From: JAZKAR01 sp040389065
Lineage (GTDB): Bacteria > Pseudomonadota > Gammaproteobacteria > Burkholderiales > Casimicrobiaceae
Assembly: GCA_040389065.1 (NCBI GenBank)
Contig: JAZKAR010000030.1
Span: 5,391-69,390 of the forward strand
Length of the DNA: 64,000 bases
Reading direction: 5' to 3'
Made by a program: the position numbers and the translations under genes. The notes beneath the pieces are model-generated. The model had not been told where the DNA came from. It saw nothing but the letters and a program-made list of their open reading frames with translations, and ran no database searches. Shown one piece after another: positions 16,999-25,949 of the stretch; position 1 is the stretch's first letter; every line of letters starts with the position of its first letter.

Positions 16999-17451
16999 TT
17001 ATTTAACTTGAATGCGTTGGGGTTGAGGCGCCTCACGCCGAGCAACAGAAATACGTAAAACTCCATCTTGATAGCGCGCTTCTACTTGAGTAGGGTCAGC
17101 ATCTTCAGGTAAGTTAATCACACGCTTAAACTTACCGAAAAAACGCTCACTTGCGTAGCGCCCACCTTCTTCACGTTGAGCATCGGGCGTTGCTTCTCGC
17201 TCCCCTGAAATTGTTAGTAAGCCTTGATCAATCGTCGTATCGAGCTTATCCGGATCGATTCCTGGTGCAAACGCATAAACCTCAATGGATTTAGATGTAC
17301 TGCCAATATTAATTTGTGGAAACGTATTGCGTGACGCTGAGCGAATGCTATTTGCTAAACCTAAAGAACCCAATGCGCTATAAAGCTCTTGTTGAAGGCG
17401 ATCAAATTCATTAAACAGACCACCAGAAAATGCTGAGGTAGATCTATACAT
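16999..17451 (-). CDS. Small heat shock protein Hsp20
   Basis: A 150-residue alpha-crystallin-domain chaperone. The N-terminal arm includes LFNEFDRLQQELYSALGS, the domain starts near PQINIGSTSKSIEVYAFAPG and ends with DGVLRISVARRE, followed by a short IQVK tail. GGGAG precedes the ATG by about 8 bases. It differs clearly from the neighbouring Hsp20, which argues for old duplication or separate origin; paired class A/B Hsp20s often co-assemble. A palindromic operator candidate lies about 60 bases upstream. Confidence 0.93.
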   Translation of the reverse strand: MYRSTSAFSGGLFNEFDRLQQELYSALGSLGLANSIRSASRNTFPQINIGSTSKSIEVYAFAPGIDPDKLDTTIDQGLLTISGEREATPDAQREEGGRYASERFFGKFKRVINLPEDADPTQVEARYQDGVLRISVARREAPQPQRIQVK

Positions 17452-17510
17452 AACTCTTCTCCCTTTCGTTAGGTTGCGCCTAGTATCGATTTACTTATGC
17501 AAATAGGCTT

Positions 17511-17525
17511 AAACGGTTACCGTTT
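17511..17525. promoter_or_regulatory. Palindromic operator candidate upstream of hsp20
   Basis: AAACGGTTACCGTTT is a perfect 15-bp palindrome around a central T. It lies 60 bases before the hsp20 start at 17451, where a promoter would be expected. No clear sigma-32 promoter was found, so control may differ from the standard heat-shock sigma factor. The remainder of 17526-17762 holds no gene. Confidence 0.4.
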
Positions 17526-17762
17526 GCTATCAAGCACTCTCTAACTAAGCACCATATTGAACATGTCAGAATGATTACCACTGCGAACATTGTGTAATGT
17601 CCGTTGAGACTAATCTGGAGGTAGAGAATTTAGATTTCAAGAGGCAAAAGATGAGCAAAATTAGCAGCAAGGGATTCTCCTAATACTTCATGCTTGCCAG
17701 GATTTATACCCAATTAAACAATCCCTTTCAGATAATTTAATTACTACATTTAGGATAGCGCC

Positions 17763-18803
17763 ATGAAAATTTCATTCAAAAATGATTATTCTGAGGGTTG
17801 TCATCCAAGAATTTTAAGCGCTTTATCAAACACTAATTTTGAACCGCAAGAAGGCTATGGAGCAGATGATTATTGTAAAGATGCAGAAAATATCATCCTA
17901 CAAAAAACCAACTCCTATCACTCAAAAGTATTTTTCGTTACAGGCGGTACACAAGCTAATCTTGTGACGCTATCAGCTTTTCTTAGACCATTTGAAAGTG
18001 TAATTTCAGCAGAAACTGGGCATATTTCCAATTATGAGGCAGGCGCTATCGAAGCAACCGGACATAAAATCCATTCCGTGAAAACAAACAATGGAAAGCT
18101 ATCTCCCCAGCTCATCCAACAAGTCATCGATGCTCACCTGCTAAAGCCGCATCAGCTAAAACCTAAGGTTGTCTATATTTCCAACTCAACAGAAATAGGA
18201 ACCATTTATTTCAAAAAAGAATTAAAGGAATTATGGGATTTTTGCAAAGCAAATAACCTGATTGTGTACATGGATGGTGCCAGATTGGGCCAAGCGCTAT
18301 CAGCTGAAAATAATGATTTAAATTTATCAGACGTTGCAAAATATACAGATGCTTTTTTTATAGGAGGAACAAAAAATGGCGCACTAATCGGAGAAGCCAT
18401 TGTAATTAATACTCAACATTTACAAGAAGATTTTGAATATCACTTAAAGCAAAAAGGTGCCATGCTTTCAAAAGGAAGAATTTTAGGGATTCAGTTTCAG
18501 GAATTACTCAGAGACGACTTATATTTTCATCTTGCACAACATGCTAATCAGCAAGCCATGCAAATCAAACAAACATTCAAAAATGTAGGTTGTGATTGGT
18601 GGGCTGAAACAACTACCAATCAAATATTTCCAATTTTAGAAAATGAGAAGATTGAACGGTTACTCCAAAAATTTGATTTTTATGTTTGGAGATACATTGA
18701 TGATAACTCCTCAGCAATTCGAATAATAACTTCTTGGGCAACAAAAGAAGAACATGTAGGACTCTTTTGCAAAGAAATAGACCATGTATATTCAGAGGTA
18801 TAA
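17763..18803 (+). CDS. Threonine aldolase family PLP enzyme
   Basis: A 346-residue fold-type I PLP enzyme of the beta-eliminating lyase/low-specificity threonine aldolase family, which cleaves threonine to glycine and acetaldehyde. The PLP lysine is K204 in FIGGTKNGAL; VFFVTGGTQANL forms the phosphate-binding region and YMDGARLGQAL carries the Asp that holds the pyridine nitrogen. It sits alone. The protein is more Asn/Lys-rich and the gene looks more AT-rich than its neighbours, which might reflect transfer. Specificity (threonine, allo-threonine, related beta-hydroxy amino acids) cannot be set from sequence. Confidence 0.88.
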   Translation: MKISFKNDYSEGCHPRILSALSNTNFEPQEGYGADDYCKDAENIILQKTNSYHSKVFFVTGGTQANLVTLSAFLRPFESVISAETGHISNYEAGAIEATGHKIHSVKTNNGKLSPQLIQQVIDAHLLKPHQLKPKVVYISNSTEIGTIYFKKELKELWDFCKANNLIVYMDGARLGQALSAENNDLNLSDVAKYTDAFFIGGTKNGALIGEAIVINTQHLQEDFEYHLKQKGAMLSKGRILGIQFQELLRDDLYFHLAQHANQQAMQIKQTFKNVGCDWWAETTTNQIFPILENEKIERLLQKFDFYVWRYIDDNSSAIRIITSWATKEEHVGLFCKEIDHVYSEV

Positions 18804-18841
18804 GGTTGATTTCTATTGGCTTAGGTTTCGCTGTATAAGTT

Positions 18842-18958
18842 TAGAAGTTACGCAGTTGGTTCTTTCGGCGTGTTAGCAACTTGCCGTACTGCGTGTACTG
18901 CCTGCATTGCTATGCGGGGCATCTCATGCCTTGATAGAATCTAACTACATAGATTGGA
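18842..18958. mobile_element. MITE-like palindromic element, copy C
   Basis: Left end TAGAAGTTACGCAGTTGG is intact; about 15 bp of the left arm are missing and the right terminus is decayed to CTAACTACATAGATTGG. The central TTGCCGTACTGCGTGTACTG is well kept. No target duplication remains. Confidence 0.8.
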
Positions 18959-19006
18959 CATGCCCCTTTGTCATTTCAACGCTATGCTTTACAGTGCAAG
19001 CACTTT

Positions 19007-20281
19007 TTAGTGATTTGGAGCTTCTAACGCCTCAATATTTAGCCCTTCAATTTCCTGCAAAGACTTCCCCGCAATACCTTGTAAATCACCATACATACCC
19101 ACGGTAGCTGCCATCACTCGATAAATTTGTTCTTCGCGTTTTGCCCATTGCTTCATGATAGCTTTTCGCTCTTTATCAAGATCTTCTTGCATGGTAGAAA
19201 ACGCTTCAACAATCGCTTCAATGCGAAGCCTGAAACGCGAACCTGTTAAATACTGGTAGATCATTTCTGTTTTAGTATGCTGGCCTTCTGAGGTTTGCCT
19301 CGCCCCATGCACATCAATTAATGACTGCCTGAGAATAGTTGCTACAGGCAGCATAACGCGTGGGTGCGCGACCCAAATACCATCAACAATTTCAAAAGCC
19401 TCAACTCCTTTAGGAAGGGTTTGGCTAATAATCACTGCAATTTCTGCTTTTGCGGTGCGCTGATCTTCACGCAACTTTACTAACCAGCTATCACTCCAGT
19501 TTTTAGTACGCTTTGACTCCCATAAAATACTGCCAACGGCTTGCCCGCCATTAAAGACACGATGCAGGGCATCGCCCCCATACTCACCTTTGGGTACAGG
19601 CTCAATCGAGTCAAAAACAAACTTAGTTCTTAATACGCTTTCTAATTCGAGTTCTTGCACTTCTCCTTGAAGCTGCTGTGAACCTTGCTCTGCCTTGCGT
19701 TTTAACTCTTCAATGGTATGCTGCATAGAAATAATCGTTTGATCTTTTTCCCTTACCTTGAGGTTAAGTTCATCTTCCACATCTTTACGAGCTTTAGCGC
19801 GCGTTGCATCTAGATCTTCTTGTACACGCTTTTGAATGGTTAACTCTATTTCTCTATGCGCGTCTTCAAGCTCACGCTTCTGTTTGATAACATCTGCCTG
19901 AGCCTTTTGGGCCTCTGCTAACTTCTCATCGCGGCTTTTAAGTACCTCTTGCAATTCTTCTAACTGCTTCGCTTTTTGCTCTAAATCAGTAGCGAGCATT
20001 AAACGCGCTTTTCGAGCCTCTTCATCAACAATACGGGTACGATCAATTTTTAGTTGCTGCTCTACTTTACTATGCACTTGTTGCTCAAGCGATTGCTGCG
20101 CTTCTGCTAATTTAAGCTCTTTATCGCCTATCAATTGCTCACGCAAGGCAATATCACTATCTTTTTGGGCTAGTTGTTTTTCAAATTGAACACGCGTTGA
20201 CTCAATTAAGGGAGCTGCCAGTGATTCAGTTAATTTGATTTCTGTCTTGCATTGAGGACATGTAATAGTAGGATCTATCAT
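19007..20281 (-). CDS. DUF2130 family coiled-coil protein
   Basis: A 424-residue protein of the DUF2130 (COG4487) family, of unknown function. Residues 1-20 carry a CPQCKTEI zinc-binding-like pair. About residues 30-215 are a long charged coiled coil. The conserved C-terminal half starts near LRTKFVFDSIEP and includes GGDALHRVFN and SILWESKRTKNWSDSW, where the E-S-K arrangement resembles a PD-(D/E)XK nuclease core; that likeness is inference. No partner genes are adjacent. Start at 20281 fits the usual position of the zinc motif. Confidence 0.82.
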   Translation of the reverse strand: MIDPTITCPQCKTEIKLTESLAAPLIESTRVQFEKQLAQKDSDIALREQLIGDKELKLAEAQQSLEQQVHSKVEQQLKIDRTRIVDEEARKARLMLATDLEQKAKQLEELQEVLKSRDEKLAEAQKAQADVIKQKRELEDAHREIELTIQKRVQEDLDATRAKARKDVEDELNLKVREKDQTIISMQHTIEELKRKAEQGSQQLQGEVQELELESVLRTKFVFDSIEPVPKGEYGGDALHRVFNGGQAVGSILWESKRTKNWSDSWLVKLREDQRTAKAEIAVIISQTLPKGVEAFEIVDGIWVAHPRVMLPVATILRQSLIDVHGARQTSEGQHTKTEMIYQYLTGSRFRLRIEAIVEAFSTMQEDLDKERKAIMKQWAKREEQIYRVMAATVGMYGDLQGIAGKSLQEIEGLNIEALEAPNH

Positions 20282-20556
20282 ATCTATTTAGCCTTTGTTG
20301 AAGTCAGTTTTTTTGATTAGATGGTCTAACGCTATACCAAACACAATTTGACGAAATAAACCTTCGCTACTCTTCTCATGTTCGCCCTAGTAAATTCCCA
20401 TAGGCCTTAATGAGATACTAGTATGTATATGCTTGCAGTCGCTCTGTATGCTCTTACACATGTAAAATTAATTCTACATAAACCTAACAAATTAGGGGAT
20501 TAACCTTGATTTTTTACCTAGCCTCCCCCATCTCCAAGCCACTGGTAAAAAAACAT

Positions 20557-20690
20557 TAGACGTTACGCTGTTAAGTTCTCTCAGCCTATTGGCAATTTGT
20601 TGTACTCCTTATGCTAATTGCCTTATCTTAAGTGCATTCAACTGTGTAGCATCTAAAAACTGCGTAATGTCTAAAACTGCGTAAGGTCTA
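20557..20690. mobile_element. MITE-like palindromic element, copy D (degenerate, extra right ends)
   Basis: Left end TAGACGTTACGCTGTTAA, decayed centre, first right end CAACTGTGTAGCATCTA at 20655. Two more partial right ends, AACTGCGTAATGTCTA and AACTGCGTAAGGTCTA, follow in tandem to 20690. The tandem ends suggest slippage or nested insertion. The rest of the 20282-20877 gap holds no gene. Confidence 0.65.
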
Positions 20691-20877
20691 AACTATAAAG
20701 TCTGTTTTTTATAACAGCGTTTAAGAAACTCACGCAGCTCAGGCGTCAAAAATCAAGGAAAGCTTCTGTGGCAGTGTTATAGCCTTGTTTGATGAAGCTT
20801 TACTGGAATAAGTGTTGTATGCGTTCAAAAAAATAGTAGATACATATACATTTGGTTAGTTAAATTGGAGTTTTTAT

Positions 20878-22773
20878 ATGAGCACCGAAACCTTAGGTTT
20901 TCAGACCGAAGTTAAACAACTTTTACATCTAATGATTCATTCATTATATAGCCATCGTGAAGTGTTTTTGCGTGAGCTGATTTCTAATGCGTCTGATGCC
21001 TTAGATAAGTTACGCTTTTTAGCTCTTGATGATTCTGCTTTGTACGAAGGCGACTCAGAGTTACGCGTTCGATTACGTTACGATGACGATGCACATACCA
21101 TTACTCTTGAAGACAATGGTATCGGTATGACGCGTGAAGAAGTCATTGAAAACTTAGGTACGATTGCTCGTTCAGGAACCAAAGAGTTTCTTTCCCGTAT
21201 TACCGGCGATAAAAGCCGTGACACCCAATTAATTGGGCAATTCGGTGTAGGGTTTTATTCCGCTTTTATCGTTTCTGAAGAAGTGACTGTTGAAACACGT
21301 AAAGCTGGTACCGAAGCAACAACCGCCACACGCTGGACGTCTAAGGGCGAAGGCGAGTACACACTCGAAGATATCGAAAAATCCGACCGCGGTACACGCA
21401 TTACAATTAAGCTTAAAGAAGATGCTTACGATTTTGCACAACGCTGGTCGCTTGAGCGTCTCATCAAACAATATTCTGACCACATTCAATGGCCTATTCA
21501 ATTAGTCAAACAGCAATGGGATGATGAGAAAAAACAAAATATCGATTTAGATGAGTGGGAAACCATCAATCAAGCAACAGCATTATGGTTATTGCCTAAA
21601 TCTGAAATCACTGAAGACCAATATAACGAATTTTACAAGCAAATCAGTCATGATTTTGAATCCCCCTTAACCTATGCACATGCACGCGTTGAAGGCAGTA
21701 AAGAATACGTGCAATTGTTATACATTCCTTCACGCGCTCCGTTTGATTTGTGGGATCGTAACCAACAACGCGGCTTGAAGCTCTATGTACGCCGTGTCTT
21801 TATTATGGATAACGCTGATCAACTGCTGCCAAGCTATCTGCGTTTTGTTAAAGGGATCGTTGACTCAAATGATTTACCCTTAAACGTTTCGCGTGAAATT
21901 CTACAAGAATCACGCGATGTTGATGCTATTCGTAAGGGTTGTACCAACAAAATTCTTGCTTTGCTTGAAAACATGGCTCAAAACGAGCAAGAAAAATATG
22001 CCACCTTCTGGGAAAACTTTGGTTCCTGCTTTAAAGAGGGTTTGGGTGAAGACAATGCTAACAAAGAGCGCCTTGCTAAGCTATTGCGTTTCAGCTCGAC
22101 CTATACCGATAACCCTACTGCCAATATTTCACTTGCTGATTATGTAGCACGCATGAAAGAAGGCCAAGATGCTATTTATTACATTACAGCTGATAACTTT
22201 AATGCAGCAAAAAATAGCCCTCATTTACAGATTTTCCGTAAAAAAGGAATTGAAGTTCTGTTATTGGCTGATCGTGTAGATGAATGGGCCGTGGCTCACC
22301 TTACGGAATTTGAAGGCAAAAAATTGGCTTCTGTTGCTAAAGGCGATTTAAAGCTTGATTCATTTATGGATGAAGAAGAGAAAAAAGCACAGGCAGAGAT
22401 TAGCGATAGCTTTAAACCTCTCATTGAACAAGCTAATAATGTGCTTAAAGGCCGTGTTAAAGAAGTTCGTTTATCATCACGCTTAACAGATGCGCCTGCG
22501 TGTTTAATTGGCGATGAACATGAACTCTCTAGCCATTTGCAACGCATGTTAAAAGCAGCTGGTCAAACTGTACCCGATAGCCATCCAATTCTTGAGTTGA
22601 ACCCTAAGCATCCCTTTGTTCAGCGCTTACAAGCTGGGCAAGCAGATGCAGAAGTCTGGTTACCTTTATTGTTTGATCAAGCTTTATTAGCCGAGGGTGG
22701 GCAGCTTGATGATCCTGCAGGTTTTGTAAATGCAATGAACCGATTACTTATTAGCCAGCAAGCTTCAGCTTAA
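20878..22773 (+). CDS. htpG: Chaperone HtpG (bacterial Hsp90)
   Basis: A 631-residue ATP-dependent dimeric chaperone. The GHKL ATPase domain shows ELISNASDALDKLRF, DNGIGMTREEV and GQFGVGFYSAFIVSEEV. The middle domain includes NLPLNVSREILQ and the C-terminal dimerisation domain ends the protein. It remodels client proteins with DnaK. GGAG lies 8 bases before the ATG. A strong terminator follows at 22796. Single-gene unit, length normal. Confidence 0.98.
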   Translation: MSTETLGFQTEVKQLLHLMIHSLYSHREVFLRELISNASDALDKLRFLALDDSALYEGDSELRVRLRYDDDAHTITLEDNGIGMTREEVIENLGTIARSGTKEFLSRITGDKSRDTQLIGQFGVGFYSAFIVSEEVTVETRKAGTEATTATRWTSKGEGEYTLEDIEKSDRGTRITIKLKEDAYDFAQRWSLERLIKQYSDHIQWPIQLVKQQWDDEKKQNIDLDEWETINQATALWLLPKSEITEDQYNEFYKQISHDFESPLTYAHARVEGSKEYVQLLYIPSRAPFDLWDRNQQRGLKLYVRRVFIMDNADQLLPSYLRFVKGIVDSNDLPLNVSREILQESRDVDAIRKGCTNKILALLENMAQNEQEKYATFWENFGSCFKEGLGEDNANKERLAKLLRFSSTYTDNPTANISLADYVARMKEGQDAIYYITADNFNAAKNSPHLQIFRKKGIEVLLLADRVDEWAVAHLTEFEGKKLASVAKGDLKLDSFMDEEEKKAQAEISDSFKPLIEQANNVLKGRVKEVRLSSRLTDAPACLIGDEHELSSHLQRMLKAAGQTVPDSHPILELNPKHPFVQRLQAGQADAEVWLPLLFDQALLAEGGQLDDPAGFVNAMNRLLISQQASA

Positions 22774-22795
22774 CGTTAAAGCTTATCAACACAAA

Positions 22796-22829
22796 AAACT
22801 CAGAGGAATATCTCTGGGTTTTTTTTTAA
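22796..22829 (+). terminator. htpG terminator
   Basis: AAACTCAGAG pairs with CTCTGGGTTT around a short AATAT loop, followed by a run of T. Confidence 0.85.
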
Positions 22830-22837
22830 TCATTATT

Positions 22838-22867
22838 GACATCATGATGTCATGATGTCATGATGTC
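22838..22867. promoter_or_regulatory. Operator of the GntR operon
   Basis: GACATCATGATGTC (22838-22851) is a perfect 14-bp palindrome. Its right half ATGATGTC is repeated in tandem three times (22844-22851, 22852-22859, 22860-22867). The last copy ends only 3 bases before the GntR start codon. This is the expected place and shape for a GntR/HutC autoregulation site. No Shine-Dalgarno is visible, so the operator may cover the start of a leaderless or very short-leader transcript. Confidence 0.7.
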
Positions 22868-22870
22868 GCC

Positions 22871-23614
22871 ATGAATACTATACCTCTCTATATGCAAGTT
22901 GAAGCTGCGCTTGCCTCAGATATTGCAGCTGGCATCCTGTCTCCTGGTACTCAATTGCCGCCTGAAGATAGCTTAATTGAACGATTTAATGTTAGCCGCA
23001 CCACTATTCGTAAAGCTGTGGAAAATCTTGTAAACCATGGCTTGATTGAAATTCGGCGTGGTAAAGGAACGTTTGTTACCGAACCTAGCATTACTCAGGA
23101 GCTTACCGAATTAAGTGGTTTTGTTGAAGACATGCAGGCTCTTGGACGTACTCCAACTGCCCGTGTTATTGACATGCGACCTGTGCCAGCTAGTAAAATA
23201 GTTGCACAGCATCTTGGCTTATCTACTGGAACTCAAGTTTTTCTGATTGAACGTGTACGCTTGGCTGATGGAGTTGCGGTATCTTTTGATGAGACCTATT
23301 TACCTCTAGAAATTGGCGAGAAAGTTGCAACTAACAACTTAGAGGTTGAGCCAATTTTTTCACTTCTCGAAGAAAAATATAATCTATACCTAACCGATGC
23401 CCATTATCAATTAGAAGCCGTAACAGCTAATGAAAAAATTGCCCAAGCACTTGGTATTGAGGTAGGCAGTCCTATCTTTCTTATTGAGCGCACCTCTTAT
23501 GGCGAAGGTCAGCAACCGCTTGACTACGAGAAGCTTTATTATCGCGGCGATTTAATTAAGTTCACTACGCGCCTATCTAGACGGCCACGTCCACGCCAAC
23601 GTCCATGTATATAA
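22871..23614 (+). CDS. GntR/HutC-family transcriptional regulator
   Basis: A 247-residue repressor-type regulator. Residues 1-70 form the GntR winged helix (PLYMQVEAALASDIAAGILS, then NVSRTTIRKAVENL), and about 90-235 the UTRA ligand domain with VFLIERVRLADG and DYEKLYYRGD. UTRA domains bind small metabolites. It heads a four-gene operon with a TauE exporter and a PLP desulfhydrase/sulfo-lyase, so its effector is likely a sulfur amino or sulfonic acid; that is inference. The operator lies immediately before its start. Confidence 0.92.
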   Translation: MNTIPLYMQVEAALASDIAAGILSPGTQLPPEDSLIERFNVSRTTIRKAVENLVNHGLIEIRRGKGTFVTEPSITQELTELSGFVEDMQALGRTPTARVIDMRPVPASKIVAQHLGLSTGTQVFLIERVRLADGVAVSFDETYLPLEIGEKVATNNLEVEPIFSLLEEKYNLYLTDAHYQLEAVTANEKIAQALGIEVGSPIFLIERTSYGEGQQPLDYEKLYYRGDLIKFTTRLSRRPRPRQRPCI

Positions 23615-23629
23615 TCTGAGGCCATTAAA

Positions 23630-24499
23630 TTGGAAATATCATTTGCTTGTTGGCTACTCTTAGCTTCTTTCGGTGCCAGTGCGTTTGGCAGCACGCTTGG
23701 CATGGCGAGCGGTATTTTTATCGTACCTATTTTAACGCTGTTCTTTGGTATCGACATGCATATCGCCATTGGTGCAAGTCTTGTTTCTGTCATTGCTTGT
23801 TCGTGTGGAAGCGCCAGCTTCTTTCTTAAGAATAGATTGACTAATATTCGTCTTGCCATTGTCTTGGAGATTGCTACGACTCTTGGTGCTTTGACAGGGG
23901 TGTTCTTGATCGGAATAATTCCTACCTTATACCTTTACATATTATTTTCAGCTATTTTGATTCTTTCAGCACAGCAAATGCTGGCTCAACGCAATGAGTT
24001 TGTACAAGCTGACACTCCGGCTGATCGCTCTAGCTGGGCTACTTTATTGCGCCTGCACTCCAGCATCCCTAATTATCGACTAGGACAGAATGTACCTTAC
24101 CAAGTTGGGTGTATCCCTCTCGGCTTATGCCTGATGTACGGTGCGGGACTCATATCAGCTCTATTGGGAATTGGAAGCGGAGTACTCAAAATTCCTGCAA
24201 TGGATACTGTTTTGAGGCTGCCTATTAAAGTGTCTTCGGCTACTTCCAACTTCATGATTGGCGTAACAGCAGCCGCAAGCGCAGGCGCTTATTTCGTGCG
24301 AGGCGATATAAATATTGCGATTGCTGGACCAGTTGCGCTCGGCTCCGTTTTAGGTTCCCTAACAGGAGGGCGCCTTCTAATGAGCTTACCTAGCGAAAAG
24401 CTACGCATCCTTTTTGCTGCCATACTTGCTTTACTAGCTATCCCCATGCTCATGAGTGTCTTTGGTTTTAATGCTTTTCAAGGACTTAGACATGAATAA
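23630..24499 (+). CDS. TauE/SafE family sulfite/sulfonate exporter
   Basis: A 289-residue inner-membrane protein with eight or so hydrophobic helices and the two-fold repeat of the TauE/SafE family (GSTLGMASGIFIVPIL near the start; SALLGIGSGVLKIPAMDTVL in the second half). Members move sulfite, sulfoacetate or related anions. The start is a TTG at 23630 with TGAGG 8 bases before it; no ATG exists near the N-terminus. The gene starts 15 bases after the GntR stop and its stop overlaps the next start, so expression is coupled. With the downstream PLP lyase it may export sulfite. Confidence 0.9.
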   Translation: MEISFACWLLLASFGASAFGSTLGMASGIFIVPILTLFFGIDMHIAIGASLVSVIACSCGSASFFLKNRLTNIRLAIVLEIATTLGALTGVFLIGIIPTLYLYILFSAILILSAQQMLAQRNEFVQADTPADRSSWATLLRLHSSIPNYRLGQNVPYQVGCIPLGLCLMYGAGLISALLGIGSGVLKIPAMDTVLRLPIKVSSATSNFMIGVTAAASAGAYFVRGDINIAIAGPVALGSVLGSLTGGRLLMSLPSEKLRILFAAILALLAIPMLMSVFGFNAFQGLRHE

Positions 24500-24806
24500 T
24501 TTTGTTATGTGTATTGACCAACAAAATCATACTATTGCAACGCTGTTATGGTATGGCACATGCATGGCATCTGCCCTTATTGCAGGCGGCTTACTTATTG
24601 AATTCACCCATCTTAGCCCAAGATTTTTATTTGATATAACTGGTTCTGGCATTGTAAATATTGGTATTGCGCTATTTATCCTTCTTCCTATTGCGCGTGT
24701 TGGGCTGATGCTCGCACTATTCTTAAGCAAACGAGATTACGTTTACACAGCAATATCGGCATTCGTTTTCATAATTATCGGGGTCGGTTTCTTTATCGCA
24801 TCCTGA
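24492..24806 (+). CDS. DUF1634 family membrane protein
   Basis: A 104-residue protein with three hydrophobic helices, matching the DUF1634 family often encoded next to TauE/SafE exporters. Its ATG at 24492 overlaps the exporter stop (ATGAATAA), with AAGGA 8 bases upstream, so the two are translationally coupled and may form one complex. The frame stays open 12 codons further upstream, but inside the exporter gene. Function unknown. Confidence 0.85.
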   Translation: MNNFVMCIDQQNHTIATLLWYGTCMASALIAGGLLIEFTHLSPRFLFDITGSGIVNIGIALFILLPIARVGLMLALFLSKRDYVYTAISAFVFIIIGVGFFIAS

Positions 24807-24841
24807 GTTATCCCTTCACTTGCTATCAAAGAGAAAAATAG

Positions 24842-25876
24842 ATGAAAGAACAAAATCCGAATAATGTTGATGATATTCTTAACACATTTGAGCGTGTTCC
24901 TTTTCTAACATGGGAAACACCCCTTGAAAGGCTTCCCCGGCTTAGCGAAACTTTGGGTATTGAGCTTTCAGTCAAACGCGATGATTTAACGGGTTTAGCT
25001 TTCGGCGGAAACAAAGTGCGAAGTCTAGAATACTATTTTGGCAAAGCTAAAGCTGCTGATGCTGATACAGTGCTAATAACGGGTGCAATTCAATCCAATT
25101 ATGTTCGTGTCGTAGCTGCTTGTGCAGCTCGCTTGGGAATGGAATGCCATATTCAGCTTGAAGATAGGGTGCCTAATGTTGATACTATTTATCGAAAATC
25201 AGGCAATGTGCTTTTGAATGAATTACTGGGAGCTACACTTTACTTTGCCCCAACAGGCATAGATGAGGAAGGCGCTGATTTACAGCTTGCCGAGATTGCA
25301 ACAAAACTAACAGCCAGAGGTCGCCGTCCCTTTATTATTCCGCTTGGCCCCAATCATCTGCCCTATGGTTCTCTTGGATATATTCGCTGTTCTGGAGAAC
25401 TGTTACGGCAAACAGACACATTTGATCATCTGGTACTTGGCTCAGGCAGCGGACAAACACATGCAGGTATGCTCTTCGGCTTGCGGGCACGAGGATGGAA
25501 TGGAAAAGTAATTGGGATATGTGTTCGCCGTGCGGCAGCTGCACAGCGATCTAGAATTTCAGGACACTGCGAAAAAATCGCTGCTATGCTTGGCATTCCA
25601 AATCCAGTAAACGATAGCGATATTGAGCTGCACGATGATGTGCTTCATCCCGGTTACGGTGTAATAAATAGTTTTGTCGCAAATGCAATAAAAGACTGCG
25701 CCCGCTTAGAAGGCCTTTTTATCGATCCTGTTTATACGGGGCGAGTTATGGCTGGACTACGTGCCTGTACTGAAAAGGGCCTTATCCCTATATTTGCTAA
25801 TACAATATTTTTGCATACAGGGGGATTGCCTGCTATTTTTGGTTATGAGACCGCATTGCGTAATAATGGTCTTTAA
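24842..25876 (+). CDS. PLP enzyme: D-cysteine desulfhydrase / cysteate sulfo-lyase (CuyA-like)
   Basis: A 344-residue fold-type II PLP enzyme of the ACC deaminase/D-cysteine desulfhydrase family. The PLP lysine is K58 in AFGGNKVRSLEYY; GAIQSNYVR binds the substrate carboxylate and GSGSGQTHAGM the phosphate. Family members release sulfide from D-cysteine, or sulfite from L-cysteate (CuyA). Being fourth in an operon with a TauE-type exporter, the arrangement of the characterised cuyA-cuyZ pair, favours a sulfonate role over ACC deaminase. AAAGAG precedes the ATG. Exact substrate is not settled by sequence. Confidence 0.85.
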   Translation: MKEQNPNNVDDILNTFERVPFLTWETPLERLPRLSETLGIELSVKRDDLTGLAFGGNKVRSLEYYFGKAKAADADTVLITGAIQSNYVRVVAACAARLGMECHIQLEDRVPNVDTIYRKSGNVLLNELLGATLYFAPTGIDEEGADLQLAEIATKLTARGRRPFIIPLGPNHLPYGSLGYIRCSGELLRQTDTFDHLVLGSGSGQTHAGMLFGLRARGWNGKVIGICVRRAAAAQRSRISGHCEKIAAMLGIPNPVNDSDIELHDDVLHPGYGVINSFVANAIKDCARLEGLFIDPVYTGRVMAGLRACTEKGLIPIFANTIFLHTGGLPAIFGYETALRNNGL

Positions 25877-25881
25877 AATCG

Positions 25882-25921
25882 GAAGAAACTCCTATAGCAA
25901 AGCTTCTATACGAGTTTCTTC
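25882..25921. terminator. Hairpin between convergent genes
   Basis: GAAGAAACTC (25882-25891) pairs perfectly with GAGTTTCTTC (25912-25921) around a 20-base loop, just after the CuyA-like gene and before the end of the leftward gene at 25950. Confidence 0.5.
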
Positions 25922-25949
25922 AAATGGTATCTACGCCTCTTAAAACGTA

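Noticed and set aside
22844..22867. Three tandem ATGATGTC units as a possible repeat array
   Set aside because: Too short for a CRISPR or satellite; best explained as operator half-sites of the GntR regulator.
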